Assembly: GCA_004431415.1 (NCBI GenBank)
Contig: QPMI01000600.1
Span: forward strand, 62,001 to 126,000
Direction: 5' to 3'
DNA from: Cyanophora paradoxa
Lineage: Eukaryota; Glaucocystophyceae; Cyanophorales; Cyanophoraceae
DNA: 64,000 nt
The position numbers and the translations under genes are program-made. The notes under the pieces were generated by a model. It did no database searches. It was not told the DNA's origin and worked only from the letters and a program-made list of their open reading frames with translations. Of this stretch, positions 30,508 to 41,493 are shown one piece after another; the stretch's first letter is position 1; each line of letters starts with the position of its first letter.

Positions 30508-33500
30508 TCAGGGGGCGGCGGGGGGCGGCCCCGCGGGGGTACGCACGTCGTCGACGACCCGGTCGAGGGACGCCGAGACGGCCCTCTCGAGGGCCGCCTC
30601 CTCCCCCTCCCCCTCCCCCTCCCCCTCCGCGGCCGCCGCCGCAGGCGCGGGCGCAGGCGCGGGCGCCGCCTCCTTCGGCTCCTCTGGAGCCTCCGGGGCC
30701 GGGACCGGGGCGGCCGGCGGGGCCGGGGCGGCGGGGCCGCCGGTGCGGGAGCTGCGGGGCCGGGCGGCGGGGGCCGGTGCGGGTGCGGGCTCGCGGGGCG
30801 GGTCGGGGAGCGCGGAGGCAGCGAGCGCCGCGGCGGCCGCCATCTCCTCCGCCAGCCCGGCAACAGCCACCTGCGGGGAGGGCGCGTGAGCGGCGCGCGG
30901 GGGCGGGGGCGAGGGCGGCGGGGCGGCTCGCCTGGAGGCCCTGCTCCCACGCCTCCTCCGACTCCCGGTCCGCCGCCGCCGCCGCCGCCGCGGGGATCGC
31001 CGGCACCGGCGCCGCCGGCTTGGCCTCCGCCGCCGCCGCCGGCTTGGGCTCTTCCGCCGGCTCCGGCGCCGGCTCGGGCGCGGGCGGCGCCGGCTTCTGG
31101 TCGGCGGAGGGGGCGGAAGGGGGCGGGGCGGTGCGGGCCGTCCCGAGCGGCTCGCGCTCCGCAAGGTCCGAGGGGCCCTCCTCGGCCGCGGCCTTCTCCG
31201 CCCCGGGCGCCTCGTCCGCCGACCCCTCCGCCGCCTCCTCCGCCTTGGGTGGCTCCTCCTCCGCGGCCTTGGGCGGCGCCGCCTCCTCCTCCTCCGCCTT
31301 GGGCGGCGCCTCCTCCGCCTTGGGCGCCGCCTCCTCCACCCTTGGTGCCTCATCCTCGACCTTGGGGCCTCCTCCTCGGCGATGGAGGCCGGCTGCGCCG
31401 CCGCCGCCGCCGCCTTCTGGTCGCCCGAGGGCGCCGAGCCGGGCGCCGCCGTCCGCGCCGTCCCCGCCGGCTCCCGCTCGCCGAGGTCCGAGGGCCCCTC
31501 GCCCTTGTCGGCGCCGGCGGTTGTGCCCGGCCGGTCCTCCGCCGCCGCCGCCGCCTCGAGGTTCGCGTCGACGCCGGCGAAGACCGCGCCGACCACCTCC
31601 GCCGCCTCCGGCACCTCCTCCTCCTCCCCCGCAGCCTTCGCCGGCTCCGGCTCCGGCTCCGCCTCCGGCGCCGGCGCCGCCGCCTCCTCCTTCGGCTCCT
31701 CCGGCGCCTCGGCCGGCTTCTCCGCCTCCGCCTCCTCCGCCGCCGCCGGCGCCGCCGCCGCCGCCTCCTCCTCCTTCGCCGGCTCCTCCACCGCCGCAGG
31801 CTCCTCCTTCTCTTCATCGGCGGCGACGGCCGCCGGCGGGGCGGACGCCTCGCCAGCGTCGTCCTCGACGATGTACCCCCCGTCCCCGTCCTCCTGCGGG
31901 CCCGCCGCCGCCGCCGGCTCGGGCTCGGGCTCGGGTTCAACCGGCTTGGCCTCGGGCTCGGGCTCGGGCTCCTTGGCGGCCTCGCCGGGCGGGGCGGAGG
32001 CGAGGAGGGTGCGGGCCGTGCCCTCGGGCTCCCGCTCCGCGGTGTCCGAGGGCCCGGCGCCGGCCTCGGGCGCCGCGGTGGCGGGGGCCTCGTCCTCCGC
32101 CTCGAACGCGGCGTCGGCGGGGCCGGGGGCGGCGCCCTCCTCGGGCTCCTCCTGCTCGTCCCGGGGCTTGGCCGGCGGCCCCGCCCGCACCGACTTGGCG
32201 CTCAGCATCCGAGCCCGCTGCCCCTCGTCGAAGCAGACCACTGCGCCCGCCCCCGCGCCCCGTCGGAACGAGCGCGGGGCGGAGGGCGGGAGGGAGGCGC
32301 CGCGCACCCTCGGGGTCGCCCTCGGACTCGGCCGGCTCGTCGGCGAACATGGCGCGCCGCTGCGGACCCGCCTCCTCGCCCTCCTCCTTCTCCAGGTTCT
32401 CCTGCACCGCCCCCAGCACGTCCCCCATTACCGCCGACGCCGCCGCCTGCCCCGTCGTCAGCGCCGAGCGCGCGTCGGGGCGCCGGGGCCGGCGGACCTC
32501 CTCCTTGGGGGCGGCCTGGGCCTCCTCGTGCCCCCCCGGGGGGGGCGAGGGCGAGGCGCCCTCCTTGAAGTCGTACTTGGCGTACCCGTACTCGCGCTTG
32601 GCGCCCTTGCTGCCCCCCGCGCGCTTCTCGCCGGCCTCGCCCTCCTCGCCCTCGCCCTCGTCGTCGGAGAGGAGCTGCTGGAGGACCGCCTCGCGCTCCC
32701 TCTCCCGCATCTCCCGCTCCGCCCGCGCCTCCTCGTCCTCCGCCTCCACCGCACTCCCCCCGGAGAGCTCCGCCGCCTTCTTCGCGAAGTCCGCCTCCGC
32801 CTGCCCGGGACGGGGCGTCAGGGGCCGCCGCGCGGGAGGGGAGCGGACCCGGCTCGCCTGCTGGAACTTGGGCTCCAGGTCGGGCGCGGGGCTCACGAAG
32901 CTCTGCCGGATCGCCGGCGCCTCCTCCTTCTTCCCCGCCCCCGCCTCCTTCTTCTTCTCCAGCGGCGGCAGCGAGTGCGGCGCCGCCCCCGCGCTCCCCG
33001 GCCGCTTCGCCGCCGCCTTGCCCGGCGGGGCGCCCGCCGGCGCCGCCGGCTTGGCCTCCGGCTCCTTCTTTTTGGTCTCCAGCGGCTTGAGGGTCTTCCG
33101 CTTCGGAGGCGGGTGCGACGTGATCAGGTTCGCCGGCGCCGAGGGCGGCGCCCCCGGCAGCGACTGGCCCTGCGCCGCGTCGGAAGAAGAAGCAAAGGGG
33201 CGGGCGGGCGGGCGAGAAGGGGGGCGGACGGTGGCGGCGCCGTTCCAGGTGCGGGCGAAGACCTCGGGCCCGCCCTCGGGCTCCCCCTCGCCCTCGTGCG
33301 GGCTGTACTGCTGCTGCCCGCCGTACCGCTCGTACATCGACGACGTGCTCGCGCTCAGCCGCGGCGGCTCGTCCCCGTACGGGTACCTGCGCCCCCGCCG
33401 CCCCGCCGCGCCCCGTCAGCCGCGGCCGGCTCCTTCTGCCTTCTTTTGGGCGCGCACAGGCGAATGTTCCTCAGGTAGTGCTCGTTCAGCTTGCGCTCCT

Positions 33501-34532
33501 CCTCCCACTTCTCCGCGCTGTAGAAGGGCTCCTTCGTCTGCAGCCGCCGCAGCAGCGCCTGTAGGGGGCGAGGGCGGCGGCGTCAGCGCCCCTTCTTTCG
33601 GGGGTGCGCGGGCGTGGCGGGGCGGGGCGGGGCGCGCCTGGTTCTCCATCATGATCTTCTGCAGCTCGCGCTTGCGCGCCTCGGTGTTGAGCGACCGCGC
33701 GGGGTAGGCGTGCCCGGGGTAGCTGTGGCGGGGCCGGTCAGGGGGCGGCCGCCGGCTGGCCGGGAGTACCACCTCCTCGCCGCACCTGGACCGCTCGCTG
33801 ACGTAGTTGTCAATGACCGGTACCTGGTGCTTGTTGAGCCTGCGCGAGGAGGGACGTGAGGGACGGCCGGCGAGGGGAGGGCGGGGACGGGCGGGGCGGG
33901 GCGGGGCGGGCGCGGGCGCGTGGGCCGCACCGGATGCCTGGCGCGAACTCGACGTGCGCGTCGTCCTTCACCGGGCTCGACGCGGTCGTCATGATCTTGC
34001 TCATCTTCTCCAAGAGGATGGTGTTCTGGGGCGGCGTCATGGACCGGGGCGCGCCAGCGACGGCGGCGCAACGCTACGAGAGACGCCCGCTCGCACCTCG
34101 CGCTCGATCTGCGCGTAGCGCTCCTCCTGGAGGCGAATCTTCTTGAGGTTGACGCGAGACGCTTGGTATTTCGGCGGCGAGCAGTCCATAGTGATGCGAG
34201 CATTCGTGTGGACCGTGCTCCGCATCGTCCGCAGCTGCCGTGCGACGTCAGCGAGAGCCGGCGCGCGTCCCGGCAGCCCAGGGCAAGTTGCTCCTCTAAC
34301 TGAGAATAGACCCGGAGGGCGGAGGGCGCGCAGGGGGCGCGAACCCGCTCTCTGTGTTCTTCATATATCCGCTGCTGGTGTCGCTGCGCGCCGCGAAAGA
34401 CCCCGAAGTCAGAGCAAGCAGCGTCGACTTCCGTCGTTCGGCGTCGGGCCCGCGCCAAGGGCAAGCCACGCCGCGAACTTTATAGCGTACCTTGTAGCAG
34501 ATCGGGTTGTCGGTAACTATAGCCCGATACAT
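30508..34532 (-). CDS. CFAP97/hemingway-like protein with long acidic low-complexity tail
   Basis: It begins MYRAIVTDNPICYK at 34532. Several small exons give HQQRIYEEHRE, MDCSPPKYQASRVNLKKIR, LQEERYAQIERE, NTILLEKMSKIMTT, NTEARKRELQKIMMENQALL and RRLQTKEPFYSAEKWEEE. This matches the CFAP97 (KIAA1430/hemingway) domain found in motile-cilium proteins. The rest, roughly 700 residues, is Glu/Ala/Pro-rich; it contains three related blocks of the form GPSDxxEREPxGTARTxxxS. One frame break occurs at the GGGG run 31364-31367: the frame upstream reads to ...ASIAEEEAP, and the continuing acidic frame resumes with KVEDEAPRVEEAAPKAEE, which needs one extra base. A sequencing deletion is more likely than a real mutation, since both sides stay open and compositionally alike. 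Stop TGA at 30508-30510. Confidence 0.7.
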
Positions 34533-35169
34533 GGTTGAAGGCCACTCGCGGCCGAGCGCGTGAGCTAGGCCAAGCTAGCGGCCGCTGGGTGTACGTTTGG
34601 GACGAGAAGAGTTATACTATTCAACTGCGCTCGACTGTGCTCGTGCTCGGCGTCGCGCTGTGAAGGATGTCCTTGGAACTGCCTGTACCCCCTCCGTCCC
34701 TTCTCTTTTTGCGCCTTAAGCTTCGCGCGCGCATTCCGACGGTCCTCAGCGACTCCTCGCGCCTTGCTAACCGCTGCGCATGCCGCCTCGTCGTTAGAGC
34801 TGAGCCAGTGCGTTCAGCCGGGCCCGGCCTGCACCCGCCGCGAGCGCGCGCTTTGAGGCTCTAGCCGCGCAGCGCCGGCTCTCAGCGGTGTCGTTGGAAG
34901 CCGGTCGACATCTAGGGAGCGGCTAGAGCCCCCGCAGCCACCAGACCCCGACTCGAGCTCGAGCTCCGGCCGCGGGATATCGATCGATATCCAGCGCTGG
35001 CTAGCGCTCGCTCTAGGGATCTACATCTAGCGCGGCCGACGTAATCGCTAATTGCATTCCAAAACTCTCTGCTACATGTACAGATGCGAACGCTAGGACC
35101 TTCGGGCGTGGAGCGCGGCGGCCAGTCCGGCGCCTGCGCATTCATGATCATCGATATCGCATGCGCAGA
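34533..35169. other. Intergenic region between CFAP97-like and transporter genes
   Basis: No gene is seen. Palindrome-dense at 34,940-35,040 (CTCGAG, GATATCGATCGATATC, AGCGCT, GCTAGC). Confidence 0.55.
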
Positions 35170-38100
35170 TCAAATCCTCGGCCGGCGCCTTGGCCTCGAG
35201 GCCGAGGAGGCGGGCGCGCGCGCACCGACGAGGCCGCAGAGGCCGCCGATAAGGAGCGCCACGCCGACGCTCCCGTCGAAGAAGAGGTGCAGGATCGGGC
35301 CTGGCATGGGGGCCGGCGGCCCGGCGCGCGCGGGGGGGGCGTCGGCGTCAGAGCCAGCCGCGCGCCGCGAAGACGCGCCGAGGAGGGGCGCACCCATCGA
35401 GAAGGAGACGACGAGCTGGGGCACGACAACTGCGCCGCGGCGGGTCAGGAAGCCCGCGCCGCCTCTGATCCCGGCGCCCCGGCCCCGGCCCGGGCCCGGC
35501 GTGCTGCCCGAGGCCTCGGCCGGGGCGCGGGGGCGCACCGAAGATGTTGACGATGCCAAAAAGCATCCCCCGCTCCTGCGCGCGGGCCGGAGCGGAGGGC
35601 GGTTCGAGCCGCGCTCTTGCACCGAGATCTGATCTGGGGGCGCACGTGGGGGCGGGCGAAGGCGCCGACGATGGCGAAGGGGACGGAGACGGCGATGGCC
35701 CACGAGAGACCTGCCAGCGCCGGCGGAGGCCCGCTCGATTCGCACGGGGCCGGGGGAGAGCTCGAGCCGGGCGCCCCGCACCGAGGGTGGCGATGAGGAG
35801 GAGGGCTCCCTCGGGCGTCCGCACGAACGCCGTCCCCAGCAGGCAGAAGCCCATCAGCAGGCTGCCCCCGCCCCGCCGCCCCCGCGCGGCTCGTGCTCAG
35901 CGGCTCGCGATCGGAGCACTGCGGAGCGGAGCGGCGGATTCGAGAGGGGACGGGGTCGGACCTGCCGCCCGCCCAGACCTGCGCGGCGATGAGCGGCCGG
36001 CCTCTTCCCTCCACCGAACGCGGGCCGCAAAACAGCCGGCGCGCACCGCGTAGTAGCCCATCCTGGAGATAAGGGAGGGGAGGAGCATGCTGGCGAAGAC
36101 CGACGCCACGCTGCCGCGCGCATGCGCATGATCGGATCAGCGCGCGGTGGAGGGGCTGGACGACGCGGGCTGCAGCGGGCGGCGAGGGCACCTGTTGGCG
36201 CACATGCCGAGCGAGCCGTGCCGCACGCCGGCCTGCGCGGAGGTCAGGGGCGGGCCAAGGCCCAGGGCAGGCCGGGGCACGTCCAGGGCCCCCCTCACCT
36301 CGAACCGCAGGCGGAGGATCTCCTCGTGGCTGTTCGGGTCCTGCGCGCCCGAGCGAGCGAGCGCGTCAGTCCAACTCGCCGGGCGGGAGAGCTAGGGAGA
36401 GGGGGTGAAGAGGGCTGGCCGCGCACCCCGCGAAAGACCTCGACGCCGGTCCTGCATCCGGCGGGGAGCATCAGCGAAGCAGAGGAATCAAGTGCGGAAC
36501 ATGTGCGAACCACGTCGTGATGTACAGGATCTGCGCGGGGGGGGGCGCGCGCGCGCGCTCGAGCCCGTCAGTGATCGCGAGGGAGGCGCCCGGCCGCGGG
36601 CCCCCGCCCAGCATCGAATTCGAAACTCGCACGTAGCAGAACCATGCGATCCACGTGGTGAACTGCGCGCGACGAAATTCAGCTCATCGTAGGGGGGCGA
36701 GGGAAGAGGGGCGGGGGCGCCTGGACGGCGACGACGCCGAGCATCTCGACGTTCTCGGGGATGCCGGCCAGGCCCCGCCACAGCAGTGCCAGCGCCCCCT
36801 CCTCCTCCCCGGCCCCGCCTGCACGCGCGGCTCGAATCCGGGCGAGGCGCGCATGCGCTCGTCTTCTCCTCGTGGAGGAGGCCGGCGCACCGTGCGCGTG
36901 GGAGTGGGGGAGCTCGTCGGGGGCCGGCGCGCGGTCCTCCCCCGCCGCCGCGAAGGTCGCGGCCGTGGAGAGGAGCACGCACACCACGCCGAGCTGCGAT
37001 CGCGAGGGGTCAGACGGAGGCGCGGGCGCCGGTCGCGATCGCCCCGGAAAACGCTTCCGGACCGCGAAGGAGACGCGGAGGTCGGCGCAGGCCCCGACGC
37101 AGGCCTCCGTCTCGATGGCGACGGGGAGGACCTCCGTCCAGTGGACGTTCCCCGCGAAGAAGCCCAGCGTGTTCCCCAGGCCTGCGCGGCGCGGGTGCAG
37201 GCCCGAGGCCCCGGTGAGATGCGGCCCGGGGCCTGGGCCAAGAGGGCGCACCGAGGGACCACCCGAAGATAGAGTTCGCGACGGAGAGCTGCTGCGGGGC
37301 CAGATCCTGCGCGCGCGCGCGCCACGCCGCGAGACGCTGAGAGGTCAACCGCGGGGACGTCCGGTGGGGGCCCGGGCGGGATCGGACCGCGAGGAGGGCC
37401 CGCGCGGGTCCCTGATCGGCGCGTGAGCGTGCAGGAATGTGTGCGCAGGCGCGCAGATAGCCGCTCGCTCGCGCTCGGGCGGGAGCGGGGCCGGCCGCGA
37501 GGCGGCTGAGGCCTGGGCCGCGGGCTCTGGCCCAGCGGCGGGAGGCCGCCCGGGCCGCCATCGCCCCGAGCTCACCGTGACGGCATTGCAGGCGACGTCC
37601 AGGATCTAGCGCGGGTCGGTCGCGAGCTCGCGATCAGCGGGCTGGAGCGGCGTCGAGCGCGAGCGCGGCCCTGCGCGGGGGACGCACCCAGAGGCCCATG
37701 ATGGCGAAGAGGATGGCCCACGTGCGGTCCGAGTTCGTGTCCCCGAGGGCCGCCCCGGCGTCCGTCGCGCAGGAGATGAGCAGCATCGCCAGCGCTGCGC
37801 GCCCCGCGCTCGATCTCGTCCAGGGACGAGGCGGGGCGCCGCGGCGCGGGTGCGGCGCGGTGCTCGCCTATGAAGAAAGCCCCGGCGACGATGTAGGGAC
37901 GCCTCCGGCCCCACGAGTGCGTCGTGCGGTCTGCGCACACGAGATAAAACGCGGCCTAGCGAACAAGATAGCGGCTGATTCTATCTCGGCGAGTATTGGA
38001 GCCTGCGGATCCGAGCGCGAGCGCGAACCAGAGAGCACGCCAATGACGGGTTGGGCGACGAGTCCTGAACGTTAACGCGAGCGAGCTCACGCGGCTGCAA

Positions 38101-38353
38101 CGAGCTGTAATATAGGCGGCGCTCGCGGACCTGAAACCGGCCCACAGAGCCACACGTATGATACCAGGGCGGGATTCATGTGCAGCTCCAGGAAAAGCGG
38201 CGTGGCGGTGGCCATTTGCAATGCACCTGCGAAGAAGAGAGCGCCAGCGCGCGTCACGTCAGTGATCAGCGCGGACAGGATGCGCGGAGCTTGAGGAGAA
38301 CTTGACGCCGCGTACGCGCACCGCCGAAGGCGACTCCCAGCATGCAGCAGCAT
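35170..38353 (-). CDS. MFS sugar transporter, SUT/SLC45 (GPH) family
   Basis: A multi-exon integral membrane protein. TM1 region: ILSALITDVTRAGALFFAGA followed by LQMATATPLFLELHM and VSYVWLCGPVSG. The next exon gives the family signature FVQPVIGVLSDRTNSRLGRR then RPYIVAGAFF, the RxGRRRP loop shared by plant sucrose transporters and animal SLC45. Later segments fit successive helices: TWAILFAIMGLWVLDVACNA, NTLGFFAGNVHWTEVLPVAI, LGVVCVLLSTAATFAAAG, MLLPSLISRMGYYAV, LLMGFCLLGTAFV, ERGMLFGIVNIFGAP, VPQLVVSFSMGAPLLG and SVGVALLIGGLCGLVGA. Proton-coupled disaccharide or glucose transport at the plasma membrane or a vacuole is the family's known role; the substrate here is unknown. The ATG at 38353 (MLLHAGSRLRR) is the nearest start before TM1, but upstream exons cannot be excluded. 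TGA stop at 35170-35172. Confidence 0.75.
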
Positions 38354-39211
38354 AGAAGCAGCAAGTGTGCGATCGAGAGGCGCGGTTTTCGCGCCTGCAG
38401 GAGCAGCGGCTGCGCTGCGAGGTCTCCGCCAAAGCCTCCCATAGCTCGTTCCGCCGCAGGCGGCCGCTGTCGACGTCGCGGGCCTCGATCTCTGCGGCTG
38501 CAGCTGGAGGTTGGCGAGGCCCCGCGCGGGCGAGCGACGGGAGAGGGAGTCGACGATTGAGAGGGGATCCCGGAGAGCTAGAGGGGGCGGAATATTAATC
38601 TGGAGGAGATCGACCTCGCGGGGCTCGAGGGAAAGCTTTAATTTAAAGGGGAGGGTATGGGCGGAGGCGCGCGGGCACCACCATAGCCATGCAGTAGCTC
38701 TATACAGTGCCGCAGTGCAGACGACGCCTGGCCGCCGGCTGCACAGCAGCTCACCCGGGTACAGGTTAAGCAAGCCGACAAAGCAGCGAGCAACTCCCGC
38801 GGCGCGATGCACACCTCGGCGTTCCTAGCTCCGGCTCCTCTGGCAGGTGCGTGGCGAAGACGCCCGTCGTCGGGTCGTGGGGCCGCGGGCTGGGTCTGAC
38901 TCCGCGCAGCGGATTCGCTGTCATCGTCTGCCAGCAACTTCGGCGGCAGCAGGATCGTCGCTCAGCACCAGTCCCGGCCAGTCAGCACCCGACCGAGGCC
39001 CGCGCGCACTTTCGTGCCGGAGATTGTCAACGCTAGGAACACTGGCACGAATGTCGCGCGCGAGAAGAGAGTCAAGCCGCAAGTGATCCGTCAAATCACA
39101 TTCGTGCGTCAAGGCAACGCCGTCGCGCTCGCCCCCGGAAGCGCGCCGGGCGTGCACGTGCTAGATGCGCTAGCGAACCGCCGGGGCGGCTGGTCCGACT
39201 GCGCGCCGCAG
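38354..39211. other. Region upstream of divergent transporter and ferredoxin-like/TPR genes
   Basis: No independent gene is supported. The start exon of the plus-strand ferredoxin-like/TPR gene, and possibly upstream exons of the transporter, should lie here but I could not place an ATG with confidence. The frame leading into the first recognised exon is open from 39014 without an ATG. Confidence 0.4.
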
Positions 39212-40590
39212 GATTTCCCCGAGGGATCGCGCGGCAAGGTTTACGTGTGCCAGCACTCCATCTGCCACAAGCGTGCGCGCCGCCAGCGCCGCCGGCCGCG
39301 CCGCGCCGCGCCGGGGCGAGCTGGAGGCGGCGGGCGTGCGCGCAGAGAACAGCGAGGCGGCGCTGGCGTGGTTCAAGGACCTGGTGCCCGAGGACATCGT
39401 CATCGAGCGCGGGCCCTGCCTCGGTCCGCCCCGGGCCCCTTCCCTCCCCGCCGGGTCGTCTGCCGCGGTTCAAACCCGCCGCGCGCTCTCGCAGGCCACT
39501 GCGCTGCTGGCCCCAACACGGGCTTCCTCGCCCCCAACAAGGACATCGTGCGTCGCACCCCCGCCAGGCTCCATCCCCCCTCACGCCACCCTCGCCAGGT
39601 CCTCGTCACCGGCGCGGATTCGTCCTTGAAAATGCGCGAGGCGCGCCTTCTCACCCCCCCTCCCCCCCCCCGCCCCCGATCTATCCTTCTTAATACGGAC
39701 CGGGTACAGGCGCTGAACCGCGAGTTCGGCGTGACGGTCTCGGACGCCCTCGTCGACATCATCCGCCTGAAGCAGTCGGTGCGCGTTGTACCCCCCGCAT
39801 CGTTTCTCTACCCCATACCCGTGCTGAGCGTATCCCCGCAGGGCAACCGGCTCTTCTCGGCCAACCGCAACAAGCGCGCCCTCGAGGCCTTCAACGAGGT
39901 ACCCCCTGCCTTTTCCACCCGCGTACCCCCATATCGACCTCGCTCCCGGCCGCAGGCGCTGAAGATCGCGGAGGACAACATGAACGAAGTGAACGTGCCG
40001 AGGATGCGGGCCCAGCTCGTGCGCATGCTCTCTCCCCTACCCCCCGCAGCGATCCCGCGCGCCGTTGACCGCTCCCGCAGCTCTCCAACCGCTCTGCCGT
40101 GCATCTCGCGATGGAGGACATCCCTAAGGCCGAGGTGGGACCCCGGCCCCCGTACCCCTGCGCCCCGTACCCTCGGGCCTCTCATCCCCCCCCCCCCTCC
40201 CAAGGCCGATGCCGACGCCGTTGTGGAGGCGTCCCCCGCCTGGTGGAAGGGTACGCGCTCGCGGCCCCGGGGGGTACGGGCCCGGGCCCACGCGGGGGCG
40301 CCAGGGTACGCGCGGAAGGCGGAGGCGCTGGTGGCGGCGGGCAAGGTCGCCGAGGCGAAGGTTCGCCCGCCGCTGTACCCCCCTTTGTTCGCCTTTCCGA
40401 ACGGGGGCCGCGCGCAGGATTGGTACATGAAGGCGGCGGAGAAGTCCAATGGGGACGCCGAGGTGCGGGTACCCCGGCCCGGCGGGGCAGCGCCGGGGCT
40501 CGGCTCGGCCCGGCCGGCGGGATCTGACGGAGGGTCCGCCCACAGGTGCTGGACCTCATCAAGGAGACCCTCGCGGACCTCGAGGCGTGA
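39212..40590 (+). CDS. Thioredoxin-like [2Fe-2S] ferredoxin domain fused to TPRs (5' end unresolved)
   Basis: The first recognised exon reads GKVYVCQHSICHK, the CxxxxC half of a thioredoxin-like [2Fe-2S] ferredoxin site. After ELEAAGVRAENSEA and an intron, CLGHCAAGPNTGFLAPNK supplies the CxxxC half, the arrangement seen in the TRX-like ferredoxin family. The second part is a TPR domain: LKQS...GNRLFSANRNKRALEAFNEA, LSNRSAVHLAMEDIPKAEAD, EASPAWWKGYARKAEALVAA, AKDWYMKAAEKSNGDAEV and LDLIKETLADLEA, then TGA at 40588-40590. About nine exons. The N-terminus, and thus any plastid or mitochondrial targeting peptide, is not resolved. Electron transfer or Fe-S-linked sensing tied to a TPR protein-binding platform is an inference. 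Confidence 0.65.
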
Positions 40591-41493
40591 GCCGGCCGCG
40601 AGCCAGGCCGGGCCGCAGCTGAAAGAGCCTTGGAGAGTCGCGCGGCCGCGGGTGCCGTGTCTGGCGGCTGCCTCGGCCAGACTAGGTGCGGCTGTAAGTG
40701 AGATTTGGGCTTGGACAACGCCGCGTCAACGCGAGGGAGCCCTGGCCTGGCCAAGAATTAGGCACCGGGCTAATAGGCCTGCGCATGCGTCTTCCTGAGC
40801 CTATAACCTACGGGGCGACGTCAGCGGCGGTCAGCCGCTGAGCCTTGCCTGCGCAGCTCGGCGCCGGGGGCCCGGGCCGGGCTCCCGGGTCCGGGATCCG
40901 CATGCGCACGTTCGAATTCCACCGTTCCGCACGGCGCACACCGTAGCTATACCGGGTACCTGGTAGGCAGTCCGCACTACGGTACCGGTACTAGTAGCTG
41001 GCATGCCATCATTGCCATGATAATCAGCTGCAGCCGGCAGTGCCCTGCACTGGCGCATCATCGGCCCGCGCATGGCCCACCGCGCGCGCGGGCCTGCAGG
41101 CTGCAGCTGGATTCGAATCGTTACCGGTAATAAAAATTTGATTTGCTAATTGGGGTGCAAGCTCGTTTTCATATGCGTTCGATTTTTCAACTGCCGCAGT
41201 TGCTTTTTCGCGAAGATGCAACTCGTTGTACCCATCGCCGCGCATCATGGCTTCCGCGATGCCGCGGTTGCACTTCATCGCGCCCTGCTAGCTATAGACG
41301 CAAAGCAGCCGCGCGGCCCATCATCCGACGAGCTCGAGCGCACTCGCCGCTATAGCTAGCGCAGCGCTAGCGCTAGCAGTCTGGTCGACGTCGGGGCGCC
41401 AGCACGCGCGGCGCGGCGCGGGTGCCGCGCCGGCCCGCCAATGGATCATGCCAGTGGAGCCGCCTAGGCGCGGATAGCGGCCGGTCGCTGCCG
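40591..41493. other. Intergenic region before the C2 gene
   Basis: No gene with recognisable features. Palindrome-dense blocks at 40,860-41,110 (GGTACC, GAATTC-type, CTGCAG) and 41,340-41,400 (AGCGCT, GCTAGC). Promoter of the C2 gene presumably at the right end. Confidence 0.5.

Noticed and set aside
30777-33707. 976-codon plus-strand open frame
   Set aside because: It is the antisense shadow of the Glu/Ala-rich CFAP97-like tail; the translation is Pro/Arg/Ser low complexity with no domain.
38638-38937. Possible N-terminal exon of the sugar transporter (LADDDSESAA)
   Set aside because: No ATG opens this frame and no splice join to TM1 could be supported; left out of the gene.
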